Origin: [Clostridium] scindens
GTDB lineage: Bacteria > Bacillota > Clostridia > Lachnospirales > Lachnospiraceae
Assembly: GCF_019597925.1 (NCBI RefSeq)
Contig: NZ_CP080442.1
Span: forward strand, 1,344,001-1,408,000
Direction of reading: 5' to 3'
DNA: 64,000 nt
A program made the translations under genes and the position numbers. The notes below the pieces were generated by a model, which saw nothing but the letters and a program-made list of their open reading frames with translations, was not told the DNA's origin and did not search any database. This document shows, one piece after another, positions 35,500 through 44,561 of the stretch. Position 1 is the first letter of the stretch, and the number at the start of each line of letters is the position of its first letter.

Positions 35500-36378
35500 A
35501 TGTCTGATATTGCGGTAATGACAGACAGTAATTGTGGATTACTGCCGGAAGAAGGCAGGAGATATGGAATCAGCATTTTGCCTATGCCGGTATTGATAGA
35601 CGGAAATACATATTATGAAGGAGTAGACATTACGTCAGAGATGTTTTATGAGAAGCAGAAGGCAGGCGCCTTGATCACTTCGTCCCAGCCTTCGCCCGGA
35701 GACGTGATGGGGATGTGGGACCGGCTTCTTAAGGAGCATGACGAAGTGGTATATATTCCGATGTCCAGCGGGCTTAGCCAGTCCTGTGCAAGCAGCATGT
35801 CGTTCGCCAGGGAAGAAAAGTACAAAGGCCGCGTATTCGTGGTGGATAATCATAGAATATCTGTAACGCTTACCCACGCCGTTCTGGATGCCCTGCATCT
35901 GGCCGGGGAGGGGAAGAGCGGTGCGAAGATCAAAGAGATTCTCGAGCAGGAGGCCATGGATTCCACCATCTATATTGCCGTGGATACGCTGGAATACCTG
36001 AAAAAAGGCGGAAGGGTGACTGCGGCTGGCGCGGCTATCGGAACGGCTCTTAACATTAAGCCGGTGCTTACGATACAAGGAGACAAGCTGGATGCATTTG
36101 CAAAGGTAAGAGGAATGAAGTCGGCATTTCGCACGATGTGCAAGGCGCTTCATAATGATATTGAGACCAGATTTTCGCATCTGCATGAACATGGAATGCT
36201 TCAATTGGGGATTGCAAATACTTGGATGGACACAGAGACGATCGAGAAGTGGAAACAGGCGCTGACCTTGGAATTTCCGGGAATGGAACTGACCCATATA
36301 CCGCTGACGCTCAGCATTGGCTGCCATACAGGCCCTGGAGCGCTGGGAATCGGAGCAGTCAGAAAGCATACTCTATAA
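35500..36378 (+). CDS. DegV family fatty-acid-binding protein
   Basis: A 292-residue DegV protein: the N-terminal IAVMTDSNCGLLPEE, ITSSQPSPGDVMGMWDRL near residue 63, MSSGLSQSC near residue 88 and LKKGGRVTAAGAAIGTALNIKPVL near residue 168. DegV/FakB proteins bind fatty acids and present them to a kinase for phospholipid synthesis. AGGAGG precedes the ATG at 35500. The upstream open frame from 35461 overlaps the promoter region and is not used. Confidence 0.9.
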   Translation: MSDIAVMTDSNCGLLPEEGRRYGISILPMPVLIDGNTYYEGVDITSEMFYEKQKAGALITSSQPSPGDVMGMWDRLLKEHDEVVYIPMSSGLSQSCASSMSFAREEKYKGRVFVVDNHRISVTLTHAVLDALHLAGEGKSGAKIKEILEQEAMDSTIYIAVDTLEYLKKGGRVTAAGAAIGTALNIKPVLTIQGDKLDAFAKVRGMKSAFRTMCKALHNDIETRFSHLHEHGMLQLGIANTWMDTETIEKWKQALTLEFPGMELTHIPLTLSIGCHTGPGALGIGAVRKHTL

Positions 36379-36382
36379 AAGG

Positions 36383-36417
36383 AACTTCAGCCTAGGAGAG
36401 AAAAGGCTGGAGTTTTT
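36383..36417 (+). terminator. Rho-independent terminator after the DegV gene
   Basis: AACTTCAGCCT pairs with AGGCTGGAGTT (one G-T pair), followed by T residues. Confidence 0.75.
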
Positions 36418-36595
36418 ACTTTTCTTACCGCAATATTCATGTTATCCTAGAAAGAAATAGTAAGAACTATGCCTGGAAAGGGCGTCTGGAAAGGGGGCAA
36501 CCGCAGGTTGACAAATTACCAGGTGCTGTTTTCTTGTGGATTGGACGGACATCTACTATTCTATATGCATCAAAAGGAAAAGGCAGGGAAACGAT

Positions 36596-37369
36596 ATGGA
36601 ATTTTCAGAGAAATTAATACAGCTTAGAAGGAAACAGGGGATGTCCCAGGAGCAGCTAGCAGACCGTCTGGGGATCACGCGCCAGTCTGTCAGCAAATGG
36701 GAATCCGGCGCGGCGCTTCCGGAATTAGCCAAATTGATCACGCTGTCAGAGATGTTCCAAGTAAGCATAGACTACCTGGTAAAAGATGCCGAAGAGCCAA
36801 AAGAGGCAGAGAGAGAAGAAAGCAGGCGCCTGGAAGAAAAGGTGGACAACATCGTCCGGTATATGAGAGGATATCATTACACAAGCAAGACCACGATAAA
36901 AGGCGTGCCTCTTGTATGCGTCCGGCTGTCCAGGCGGCTCGGCAAGGAAGGGGTGGCGAAAGGAATCATTGCCGTCGGAAACGTGGCCATTGGCGTGCTG
37001 TCATTTGGCTGCGTCTCCGTGGGCGTTATCAGCATTGGCTGCCTGGGCATTGGAATTCTGGCGTTAGGCTGCATCGCCGTTGGCCTGATGGCCTTGGGAG
37101 CAATGGCAGCCGGAATCGTAGCGATCGGTTCCCTGGCGGTCGGGATCTATGCGGCCGGCGCGGCGGCGTTTGGAAAAGAAGTCGCGATCGGAGCCGCTGC
37201 ACATGGCAATACGGTGATTGGAGAGTCCGTGAAGGGAGCGCATTGCCTCAGATGGTACAGCGGACTTAGCGCAGAGGAGGCCAGGCGGTTTATTCTGGAA
37301 AGCCATCCCCGCCTGTGGAGTCCTCTGCTTAAGTTTCTCGCCGCAATAGCCGGCAGCATGGGAAGATAA
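36596..37369 (+). CDS. XRE regulator with a long glycine-pentad repeat tail
   Basis: A 257-residue protein. Residues 1-65 are an XRE helix-turn-helix ([32 protein letters not shown]). After a charged linker, residues from about 120 to 208 form a run of about 17 five-residue units with glycine at a fixed place, such as [20 protein letters not shown]. The region is hydrophobic and nearly charge-free. It may fold as a beta-solenoid like pentapeptide-repeat proteins, or insert in the membrane. I know of similar XRE proteins but no function. The ATG at 36596 is preferred over one at 36536. Confidence 0.75.
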   Translation: MEFSEKLIQLRRKQGMSQEQLADRLGITRQSVSKWESGAALPELAKLITLSEMFQVSIDYLVKDAEEPKEAEREESRRLEEKVDNIVRYMRGYHYTSKTTIKGVPLVCVRLSRRLGKEGVAKGIIAVGNVAIGVLSFGCVSVGVISIGCLGIGILALGCIAVGLMALGAMAAGIVAIGSLAVGIYAAGAAAFGKEVAIGAAAHGNTVIGESVKGAHCLRWYSGLSAEEARRFILESHPRLWSPLLKFLAAIAGSMGR

Positions 37370-37401
37370 GGGATAAGGCTATGGAAAGAGAGGAGATAAG
37401 G

Positions 37402-37989
37402 ATGAATTTTTTAGAAGAACGTATATTGAAGGATGGAATTGTAAAGGATGGAAATGTGCTCAAGGTGGACAGTTTCCTGAACCATCAGATGGATATCGCG
37501 CTGTTTAATGAGATTGGAAAGGAATTCAAGAAACGATTCGAAGGAAAGAAGATTAATAAGATCCTTACCATCGAAGCGTCCGGGATCGGAATCGCCTGTA
37601 TCGTGGCACAGCATTTCGACGTGCCGGTGGTGTTTGCCAAAAAGGCTAAGAGTATCAACTTAGAGGGAGAGATGTATGTGGCGGAGGTAGAGTCATTTAC
37701 CCACAACTGCAAGAATCAGGTGATCGTAGCCCAGAAGTTCCTCAGTGAAAAAGACCATGTCCTGATCATTGATGATTTCCTGGCAAATGGCTGCGCGCTT
37801 CAGGGCCTGATCCAGATTGTGCAGTCCGCCGAAGCGACGGTGGAGGGGATCGGAATTGTCGTGGAAAAAGGATTCCAGCCAGGGGGAAGGATCATCCGAA
37901 ATCTGGGAATCCAGCTGGAATCGCTGGCTATCGTGGAACGTATGGATTCTTCGACCGGCGAGATTGCATTCAGAGCGCAAGAAGGTTAG
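37402..37989 (+). CDS. xpt: Xanthine phosphoribosyltransferase
   Basis: A 195-residue type I phosphoribosyltransferase matching Xpt: [12 protein letters not shown] at the start, FLNHQMD near residue 30, and the PRPP motif [17 protein letters not shown] near residue 121. It converts xanthine and PRPP to XMP for purine salvage. AGAGGAGATAAGG precedes the ATG at 37402. I saw no guanine riboswitch before it; it follows the XRE gene closely. It gives a second purine link in this window, far from the allantoin island. Confidence 0.9.
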   Translation: MNFLEERILKDGIVKDGNVLKVDSFLNHQMDIALFNEIGKEFKKRFEGKKINKILTIEASGIGIACIVAQHFDVPVVFAKKAKSINLEGEMYVAEVESFTHNCKNQVIVAQKFLSEKDHVLIIDDFLANGCALQGLIQIVQSAEATVEGIGIVVEKGFQPGGRIIRNLGIQLESLAIVERMDSSTGEIAFRAQEG

Positions 37990-37996
37990 AAAGAAG

Positions 37997-38683
37997 ATGG
38001 AAAAGACAATCTTAGTAGTAGAGGATGACCGGGGACTTAACCAGGGCGTGGCTATGGCCCTTAAGAATCCGATGTATCGTTTCCTGTCGGCCTATACATT
38101 GAAAGAAGCCATTGAATACTGGAAAGATAATCAGATTGACATGGTCATCCTGGACATTAATCTGCCGGATGGAAGCGGCTATGGATTCTTAGAATCCGTA
38201 CGGAAGGAATCGCAGATTCCTGTGATCATGCTGACAGCCAATGACATGGAGATCGACGAAGTGCGAGGCATCGAGATGGGAGCGGATGATTACATTACGA
38301 AGCCTTTTAGCCTGATGGTCCTTCGGGCCAGAGTAGAGCGCCTGTTTGCCAGGGCAGGCAGACAGGAAGGCAAGGAGTTTCAGGAGGAAGGATATCGATT
38401 TTCCTTTGACCGTCAGGAATTCGCGGTGGAAGGAAAACCCGTTGTACTAAGCAAGACGGAACAGAAACTTCTGCGAATGCTGGTTACGCGTCCGGGACAG
38501 ACGCTTACCAGAGAGATTCTCAATGAGGGGATCTGGCAGGAAGGCTCGGATTATATCGATGAGAATGCCTTGTCGGTCACTGTGGCAAGGCTTAGGAAGA
38601 AATTAAAACTTTCAGGAGAAGAATGTCCGATACGTACGGTTTATGGAATTGGATACGTGTGGGAGAGAGGGAAGGAAAGATGA
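37997..38683 (+). CDS. OmpR-family response regulator
   Basis: A 228-residue response regulator. The receiver domain carries the acidic pair VVEDD (about residues 8-12), the phospho-acceptor D54 in MVILDINLPDG, MLTAND near residue 80 and K in DYITKPF near residue 103. The winged-helix DNA-binding domain follows (LTREILNEGIW ... TVARLRKKL). Its stop overlaps the start of the histidine-kinase gene. It probably controls the ABC transporter next door, as in Bce/Vex-type detoxification modules. Confidence 0.9.
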   Translation: MEKTILVVEDDRGLNQGVAMALKNPMYRFLSAYTLKEAIEYWKDNQIDMVILDINLPDGSGYGFLESVRKESQIPVIMLTANDMEIDEVRGIEMGADDYITKPFSLMVLRARVERLFARAGRQEGKEFQEEGYRFSFDRQEFAVEGKPVVLSKTEQKLLRMLVTRPGQTLTREILNEGIWQEGSDYIDENALSVTVARLRKKLKLSGEECPIRTVYGIGYVWERGKER

Positions 38684-39543
38684 GCATATTGAGGACCGGA
38701 AGGACGCTTAAGCGCTTGGATGAGATGCTGACGGATGCGATCGAGGGAAGGTTTGAAGAGGGAAAATACGATGAGACAGAACTTTCCAGGCTGGAATCCC
38801 GGTGGAAGCAGTATCTGACCACATCCAAACTGTCGGTAGAAGCAGCCAGAAGGGAGAGGACGGATATCAAGTCGATCCTGTCTGACATCTCTCATCAGAC
38901 GAAGACGCCGCTTTCGAACATCATTCTATACAGCGAACTGCTAAAGGAGCAGCCGCTTACCCCGGAGGGGCTGGAGATCGCGGACCAGCTTGGCGGTCAG
39001 GCAAAAAAATTGGAATTCCTGATCCAGGCGCTGGTCAAGATGTCCCGGCTGGAGAGCGATATTCTGGAAGTAAAGCCTAAAAAGCAGCCTCTGGCACCGC
39101 TGGTGGAGCGGGCTTTAAGGGATGTATCATCCAAAGCCAGGAAGAAATCCATTACGATTAAGCAGGAACCATTTGGCAGGATTCAGGCCGTGTATGATTT
39201 GAAATGGACCCAGGAGGCGCTGTTTAATATCCTTGACAACGGCGTGAAATATTCTCCGCCCGGGAGCGCCATCACGGTAAGCGTGAAAGTTTATGAGATG
39301 CATGTATGCATCCAGGTGGAAGACGAGGGCCCGGGGATACCGGAAGAAGAGCGGACCAAGATCTTTCAGAGGTTTTACCGCGGGGAGGTTAACCAGCAGG
39401 AAGAAGGCGTGGGCATCGGCCTGTACCTGGCCCGGGAGATTCTCAGAAGGGAAGACGGCTATATCAAGGTAGGCCCGGGGCACGGAAAAGGAACGGTTTT
39501 CGGGATATATCTGGGAATCGATGAATTCTTTCAGAACTGTTAG
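38680..39543 (+). CDS. Soluble sensor histidine kinase
   Basis: A 287-residue kinase with the H-box ISHQTKTPLSNI near residue 71 and N-, G1- and G2-boxes (NILDNGVKYSPPG, VEDEGPGIPEE, GVGIGLYLAREIL). No transmembrane segment is visible; the N-terminus is charged and helical from the first residue. It must therefore sense a cytoplasmic signal or signal through a partner such as the adjacent ABC permease. It starts inside the response-regulator stop (ATGA). Confidence 0.88.
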   Translation: MSILRTGRTLKRLDEMLTDAIEGRFEEGKYDETELSRLESRWKQYLTTSKLSVEAARRERTDIKSILSDISHQTKTPLSNIILYSELLKEQPLTPEGLEIADQLGGQAKKLEFLIQALVKMSRLESDILEVKPKKQPLAPLVERALRDVSSKARKKSITIKQEPFGRIQAVYDLKWTQEALFNILDNGVKYSPPGSAITVSVKVYEMHVCIQVEDEGPGIPEEERTKIFQRFYRGEVNQQEEGVGIGLYLAREILRREDGYIKVGPGHGKGTVFGIYLGIDEFFQNC

Positions 39544-39654
39544 AATCCGGACAGAATGTGGTAAGACTTATCCTGTAATATTATAGATAGCAAAGGAGAT
39601 TGTACTTCCGTGCAGTCTCTTTTTCTTAAAAAAAGAAGCAGGAGGCATTAGGTA

Positions 39655-40341
39655 ATGGCAATATTGAAGACAGAAAACCTGAAGAAATATTATGGGAAAG
39701 ATACGACACTGGTGAAGGCCCTAAACGGGGTGGATCTGGAAGTGGGAAAAGGAGAGTTCCTGTCCATTGTAGGGACCAGCGGCTCGGGAAAGTCTACGCT
39801 CCTTCATATGCTGGGAGGCCTGGACCGCCCTACCAGCGGCAAGGTATATGTAGATGGCAAGGACATCTTCAAACTAAAGGATGAAGAACTCACCATCTTC
39901 CGCAGAAGAAAGATTGGCTTCGTGTTCCAGAACTACAATCTGGTCCCAATATTAAATGTATATGAGAACATCGTGCTGCCTATGGAACTGGACGGAACCC
40001 GGGTGGATAAAAAATATGTAAAAGAAGTTATAAAGACCCTGGGACTGCAGGAAAAGATCTACAGCCTTCCATCCCAGCTCTCCGGTGGCCAGCAGCAGAG
40101 GGTTGCCATCGCCCGGGCGCTGGCGGCAAAGCCTGCTATCATCCTGGCGGATGAGCCGACGGGAAATCTGGACTCCGTGACCAGCCAGGATGTATTAAGC
40201 CTGATGAAGATTACCAGCCAGCGTTACGGGCAGACCATGGTGATGATTACCCACAATGAAGAGATTGCCCAGATGTCAGACCGGATCATCCGTATCGAGG
40301 ACGGCAAGATTACCGGCAAAGGCGGTGAGGCAAATGCGTAA
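39655..40341 (+). CDS. ABC transporter ATP-binding protein (MacB/Bce type)
   Basis: A 228-residue ATPase with Walker [10 protein letters not shown] near residue 39, signature [15 protein letters not shown] near residue 143, Walker [14 protein letters not shown] near residue 160 and the H-loop MITHNEE. It belongs to the group that pairs with FtsX-type permeases. Its stop lies inside the permease start region, so the two are coupled. Confidence 0.93.
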   Translation: MAILKTENLKKYYGKDTTLVKALNGVDLEVGKGEFLSIVGTSGSGKSTLLHMLGGLDRPTSGKVYVDGKDIFKLKDEELTIFRRRKIGFVFQNYNLVPILNVYENIVLPMELDGTRVDKKYVKEVIKTLGLQEKIYSLPSQLSGGQQQRVAIARALAAKPAIILADEPTGNLDSVTSQDVLSLMKITSQRYGQTMVMITHNEEIAQMSDRIIRIEDGKITGKGGEANA

Positions 40342-42952
40342 GGTAGCAAATAAAGAAGCCGTGCGCCGCCTTTCCGACCGGGGCTTTCAGACGAATAAGC
40401 TGAGAAACAGCATAGCAGCGATCGCGATCGCGCTTACGGCAATGCTGTTTACCGCCCTTTTCACCATAGGGATTGGCGCTCTTAGCACGTTTCAGATGCA
40501 GACGGCAAGGCAGGCTGGAGGGGATACCCACGGCGTGATCAAGAATCTGACAAAAGAAGAATATGAGACGCTAAAGGAGCATCCGCTGATCAAGGAGAGC
40601 ATGCCCTGCAAGCTGGTGGCGGATTATGTGCGTAATCCGGAATTCTTAAAGCGGCATGTGGAGGCATGGTATTATCCAAAGAATGCTTATCCCCACTGTT
40701 TTATAGAGATTCTTAAAGGGAAGGCTCCCAAGAAGGCAGATGAGATTCTGCTAGACGAGACTTCCATGGAATTGCTGGGATTAAAAAAGGAGCCGGGGCA
40801 GAAGGTTACGCTTCAGCTGCAGATTCGCCAGTATGATGAGGCGATTACGAAGCGGACATTTACGGTCACAGGAATCACAAGATCCGATCCGGCCCTGAAC
40901 GTAGGATTTGCCATCGTATCGGAGGCGTACGTTGAGGCGCATGCCGACGAGCTTGTCTACAATGGGATTGACCACAGGGAGTCTCAGACAGGTTCGATCC
41001 GTATGGATGTCATGTTCTCCAACAGTTTCAATATCCAGAAGAAACTGGATCAGGTGATCACGGAAAGCGGATATTCTATCAAGGAGACGGATGAAAACTA
41101 TATCGCAAGCAACGGGAACTGGGCCTATGTATCCGACGAGGCAGATGCAGACCCGATGACCATGGGGGCTGTTGCAGGAGGGCTGCTTCTGATCCTGCTG
41201 ACCGGGTATTTGATCATATACAATATCTTCCGGATCTCGATCATGAAGGATATCCGTTATTATGGCCTGCTTAAGACCATTGGGACTACCGGGAGGCAGA
41301 TCAAGCGGATCATCAGACGGCAGGCGCTGAAACTGTCCCTGATTGGAATTCCAGTCGGGCTGCTGGCGGGATTCTTTGTAGGAAAAGGCCTGGTGCCAGT
41401 GATCATGAAATCATTGGGAGATATAGTGGAATACAGCACGGTGCCGGCAAATCCGCTGATCTTTATCGGAGCGGCCGTCTTTACCCTGGTAACGGTATTC
41501 ATTTCCACGGGGCATCCGGCCAGAATGGCAGCCCGGGTATCTCCGATCGAAGCGCTGAGGTATACAGAGGGAAGCAAGGCGCGCAAAAAAGGAAAGCACT
41601 CTTTAAGCGGAGGCAGGATATGGCGGATGGCTATGTCGAACCTGGGAAGGAGCAAGGGAAAGACGACGATTATCATTGCGTCGCTGTCTCTGGCGATCAT
41701 CCTTCTAAACAGCGTATTTACGATAACCCATTCGTTTGATATGGATAAGTACCTGCAAAGTTTTATAAAGCCGGATTTCCTCATTGCAAACGCAAAATAT
41801 TTCGGCATGGACAATTATAGAGGAAGGAACTTAGAAACCATTGATGAGGAAAATCTGACGGAGTCGTACATCGAATACTGCCAGGGATTAAAAGGCTATG
41901 AAGATGGCGGAAGGCTCTACGGGGCAGGTTCCTTCGTGGGCGTAAAACAGAAAGGCATCACCATTCCTCCCGGAATAGAACAAGATTCAAACGGAATGCC
42001 CGGGGAATACTATGGGAAAGAATTCATTCCAATTGACACCAATGAGCAGGGTGATTTTGAAGTGTATCTCTATGGGGCAGAAGACTATGTCGTAAATGAG
42101 ATGCAGGTCTGGGAAGGAGAAAGCGATCTTAACGTCATTAAGGACAAATTAAAAACAGGCGATTATATTGTGTATGCAGCGCCGGTTACCGATAAAGGGG
42201 CAATCCGAAAAGACCGGGTCCTGAACCATCCGGGTGACAAGGTAACCCTTACCTACAAGGATCAAAATGGGGAGCCAAAGGAAAAGGAAGTGACGGTATT
42301 GTCCGTTATCAAGGAGGACTATTGGAACTTGACCACCCGCATGTCCGCCTATTTTCCATATTATATAGGGGCGGAGCCATTTAAGGAGATCGTTTCGCAG
42401 AAGTTCCTGATGTCATACTCTTTTGATGTCAAAGATGGATATGCAAGAGAGACGGACGCAGCATTAAAGGGCTATACGTCAAGCACTGAGCCATTGATGG
42501 ATTATAGTTCAAAACTACAATATGAGAAAAGTTTCTATACGCTGACGAATATGTTCCTGCTTATCGGCGGCGCCCTGGCTTTTGTCATAGGAGTGATCGG
42601 GATCTTGAACTTTGTCAATTCCATACTAACAGGAATCATTACCAGGCAGAGAGAATTTGCCATGATGGAGGCCATCGGAATGACGAAGAGGCAGCTGACA
42701 AAAATGGTGATGGCAGAAGGACTTTATTACGCCGCACTGACCATAGTATTCTCGTTTGTGGCGGGCAGCCTGTTCTCATTGACCGCAGTAAGGACATTGT
42801 CCGGGGGCATGTGGTTCATGCAGTATAAGTTCATGATCACGCCGATGCTGGTGGTATTCCCAATCCTGCTGATAATGGGAGGGCTGGTGCCTTACCTGGC
42901 ATTCCGGTTCGGAAGAAAGGGAACCGTGGTAGAAGAATTGCAAAAAGAATAA
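40334..42952 (+). CDS. FtsX-like ABC transporter permease
   Basis: An 872-residue permease with a first helix at about residues 22-47, a large extracellular region to about 275, three helices to about 410 and a second FtsX unit with another extracellular domain and three C-terminal helices (from about 735). It fits the large permeases of bacteriocin/peptide-antibiotic resistance or MacB-like mechanotransmission systems. The start at 40334 overlaps the ATPase end by 8 bp. With the two-component genes upstream it forms a self-contained module, probably for peptide or antibiotic sensing and resistance. Confidence 0.85.
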   Translation: MRKVANKEAVRRLSDRGFQTNKLRNSIAAIAIALTAMLFTALFTIGIGALSTFQMQTARQAGGDTHGVIKNLTKEEYETLKEHPLIKESMPCKLVADYVRNPEFLKRHVEAWYYPKNAYPHCFIEILKGKAPKKADEILLDETSMELLGLKKEPGQKVTLQLQIRQYDEAITKRTFTVTGITRSDPALNVGFAIVSEAYVEAHADELVYNGIDHRESQTGSIRMDVMFSNSFNIQKKLDQVITESGYSIKETDENYIASNGNWAYVSDEADADPMTMGAVAGGLLLILLTGYLIIYNIFRISIMKDIRYYGLLKTIGTTGRQIKRIIRRQALKLSLIGIPVGLLAGFFVGKGLVPVIMKSLGDIVEYSTVPANPLIFIGAAVFTLVTVFISTGHPARMAARVSPIEALRYTEGSKARKKGKHSLSGGRIWRMAMSNLGRSKGKTTIIIASLSLAIILLNSVFTITHSFDMDKYLQSFIKPDFLIANAKYFGMDNYRGRNLETIDEENLTESYIEYCQGLKGYEDGGRLYGAGSFVGVKQKGITIPPGIEQDSNGMPGEYYGKEFIPIDTNEQGDFEVYLYGAEDYVVNEMQVWEGESDLNVIKDKLKTGDYIVYAAPVTDKGAIRKDRVLNHPGDKVTLTYKDQNGEPKEKEVTVLSVIKEDYWNLTTRMSAYFPYYIGAEPFKEIVSQKFLMSYSFDVKDGYARETDAALKGYTSSTEPLMDYSSKLQYEKSFYTLTNMFLLIGGALAFVIGVIGILNFVNSILTGIITRQREFAMMEAIGMTKRQLTKMVMAEGLYYAALTIVFSFVAGSLFSLTAVRTLSGGMWFMQYKFMITPMLVVFPILLIMGGLVPYLAFRFGRKGTVVEELQKE

Positions 42953-42970
42953 GCAGACTATTAAGAAGTG

Positions 42971-43010
42971 CAGGGCCGCCTGGTTTTAAGGGCGGTCCTT
43001 CGTTGTTTTT
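42971..43010 (+). terminator. Rho-independent terminator after the ABC permease
   Basis: AGGGCCGCC pairs with GGCGGTCCT across an AT-rich loop, followed by TCGTTGTTTTT. A 14-bp perfect palindrome ATGCGTCGACGCAT follows at 43047-43060; its role is unknown. Confidence 0.7.
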
Positions 43011-43097
43011 CCAATCCCTTGAAAGGTCACGCTTTGCCTCGCAGCGATGCGTCGACGCATGAATTGACTCTAATTTTGAAAGAAGAAAAGATTTTTG

Positions 43098-43125
43098 TTG
43101 ACACTTGTGAAAACAATGCTATGAT
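43098..43125 (+). promoter_or_regulatory. Promoter of the ThrE-type gene
   Basis: TTGACA (43098-43103), a 16-bp spacer and TATGAT (43120-43125), 38 bp before the ATG at 43163. Confidence 0.6.
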
Positions 43126-43162
43126 AACATCATGTGACATTCCAGGATAGGGGGAAAAGGCA

Positions 43163-44410
43163 ATGGATTACCAAAGAATCGTGCAGGGAATTTTGGATAT
43201 TGGAGAAGCGATGCTAATCTGCGGAGCGGAAAATTTCAGGCTGGATGACAGTCTTTATAGAATGTGCAGAAGCTACGGCTTTAAACGTTATGATGTGTTC
43301 GCGATACCCAGTAATATACAGATAACGGTAGAAACTCCAGAAGGCGAGATTATAACTCAGGTCCGGCATATTGAATCTACAGATATAGATTATGACCGAT
43401 TGGATTATCTAAATAATCTGTCCAGATATGTATGCCAGAATAAGCCGGATGAACAGACGCTTCGCGAGAAATACGAAGAGGTCATGAACAGGCAGTCCCA
43501 GAAGCCGTATACGAAGTATTTTGCGGCTGTAATGGGGGGAACCGGGTTCGCAGTATTCTTCGGGTGCAACTTTGCGGATGCGGTCGTTGCAGTTATTGTC
43601 TCGCTTATGATTGTTATAGTAGGAGGATGGCTCAGCAGAAGAGAAGAGAATCTGCTGGCCTATAATATGATCCTATCTTTTTTGTCAGAAGTTATTATTA
43701 TCTTGGCGGTACGGATGGGGCTTGGCAGTCATCCTGAGCGAATTATGATAGGAATTGTAATGCTGCTGATCAGCGGTCTTAGTACCACCAATGGAATCCG
43801 TGAAGTGCTGCAAAGAGACTTTATATCCGGGACGCTGAACATCATGAATTCTATGCTTGGGGCGGCTGGCATTGCATGTGGAACTGCGCTTGCGATGCTG
43901 CTGCTTAATGGAGTGTCTGCGGAAGGGTATGTACTAAACCATAATGTTCAGATTCAGCTGATATCCTGTACAGTGGCCTGTATTGGATTTGCCTTTTGGT
44001 TTAAAATCCGTGGGAGGCAGGTGGCTTATTCAGGGATAGGGGCTTTTTTTACATGGGGAATCTATGTCGTGATCTATCATTTCTGGCCTAGCAATTTTTT
44101 GGCCACGCTGGTTGCGGCAGTGTTTGTGGCTTTTTATGCATTTATCATGTCCAGAATCAATAAGGCGCCATCCACGATCTTTTTGACGGCATCCGTATTC
44201 CCGCTGATTCCTGGACCGAATTTGTATTATATGATGTATGGCTGCGTGAGCCGTGATTATGGAATGGCTCTTGGCGAGACGATCGTATTGCTGGCTACCT
44301 GCCTTGCAATTGCTTTTGGCTTTAATATTGTGGATATTATATCAAGGACAATCATGAGAGTCATGAAAAGAGAGTATCATATTGGGAAAAATCCACAGGG
44401 CCGGGAATAA
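43163..44410 (+). CDS. ThrE-type threonine/serine exporter
   Basis: A 415-residue membrane protein combining the two ThrE halves often split in Firmicutes. The N-terminal DUF1212-like part (LICGAENFRLDDSLYRMCRSYGF ... VFAIPSNIQITV) leads into about five helices, and the C-terminal ThrE_2/DUF3815 part (PGPNLYYMMYGCVSRDYGMAL) adds about five more. The family exports threonine and serine. It stands alone with its own promoter and ends near the perfect inverted repeat at 44425-44467. Confidence 0.87.
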   Translation: MDYQRIVQGILDIGEAMLICGAENFRLDDSLYRMCRSYGFKRYDVFAIPSNIQITVETPEGEIITQVRHIESTDIDYDRLDYLNNLSRYVCQNKPDEQTLREKYEEVMNRQSQKPYTKYFAAVMGGTGFAVFFGCNFADAVVAVIVSLMIVIVGGWLSRREENLLAYNMILSFLSEVIIILAVRMGLGSHPERIMIGIVMLLISGLSTTNGIREVLQRDFISGTLNIMNSMLGAAGIACGTALAMLLLNGVSAEGYVLNHNVQIQLISCTVACIGFAFWFKIRGRQVAYSGIGAFFTWGIYVVIYHFWPSNFLATLVAAVFVAFYAFIMSRINKAPSTIFLTASVFPLIPGPNLYYMMYGCVSRDYGMALGETIVLLATCLAIAFGFNIVDIISRTIMRVMKREYHIGKNPQGRE

Positions 44411-44424
44411 AGCGACCCATGTGG

Positions 44425-44467
44425 TATCATTATGAATCATTCCTCCCGGGAATGATTCATAATGATA
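44425..44467. terminator. Perfect 19-bp inverted repeat after the ThrE-type gene
   Basis: Both arms (44425-44443 and 44449-44467) read ATTATGAATCATTCC-type sequence and pair perfectly over a 5-nt loop. AAAA rather than T follows on the + strand, so it is a poor textbook terminator in this direction. It may work as a terminator, a processing site or a repressor site for larC. Confidence 0.5.
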
Positions 44468-44561
44468 AAAAGACATTTGCAGGCAGAGAAGATATGTTCT
44501 AAAATGAAGGGAGCAGCGGCTGATCGTATGGAAAATAAAATCTGGCCGCAGGGGGTATGAA

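Noticed and set aside
43047..43060. 14-bp palindrome ATGCGTCGACGCAT as a recombination or attachment site
   Set aside because: There is only one copy, with no integrase or duplicated flank nearby; it may be chance or an operator.
42968..43150. 60-residue open frame between the ABC permease and the ThrE-type gene
   Set aside because: It overlaps the terminator at 42971-43010 and the ThrE promoter, has no ribosome-binding site and no protein-like sequence.
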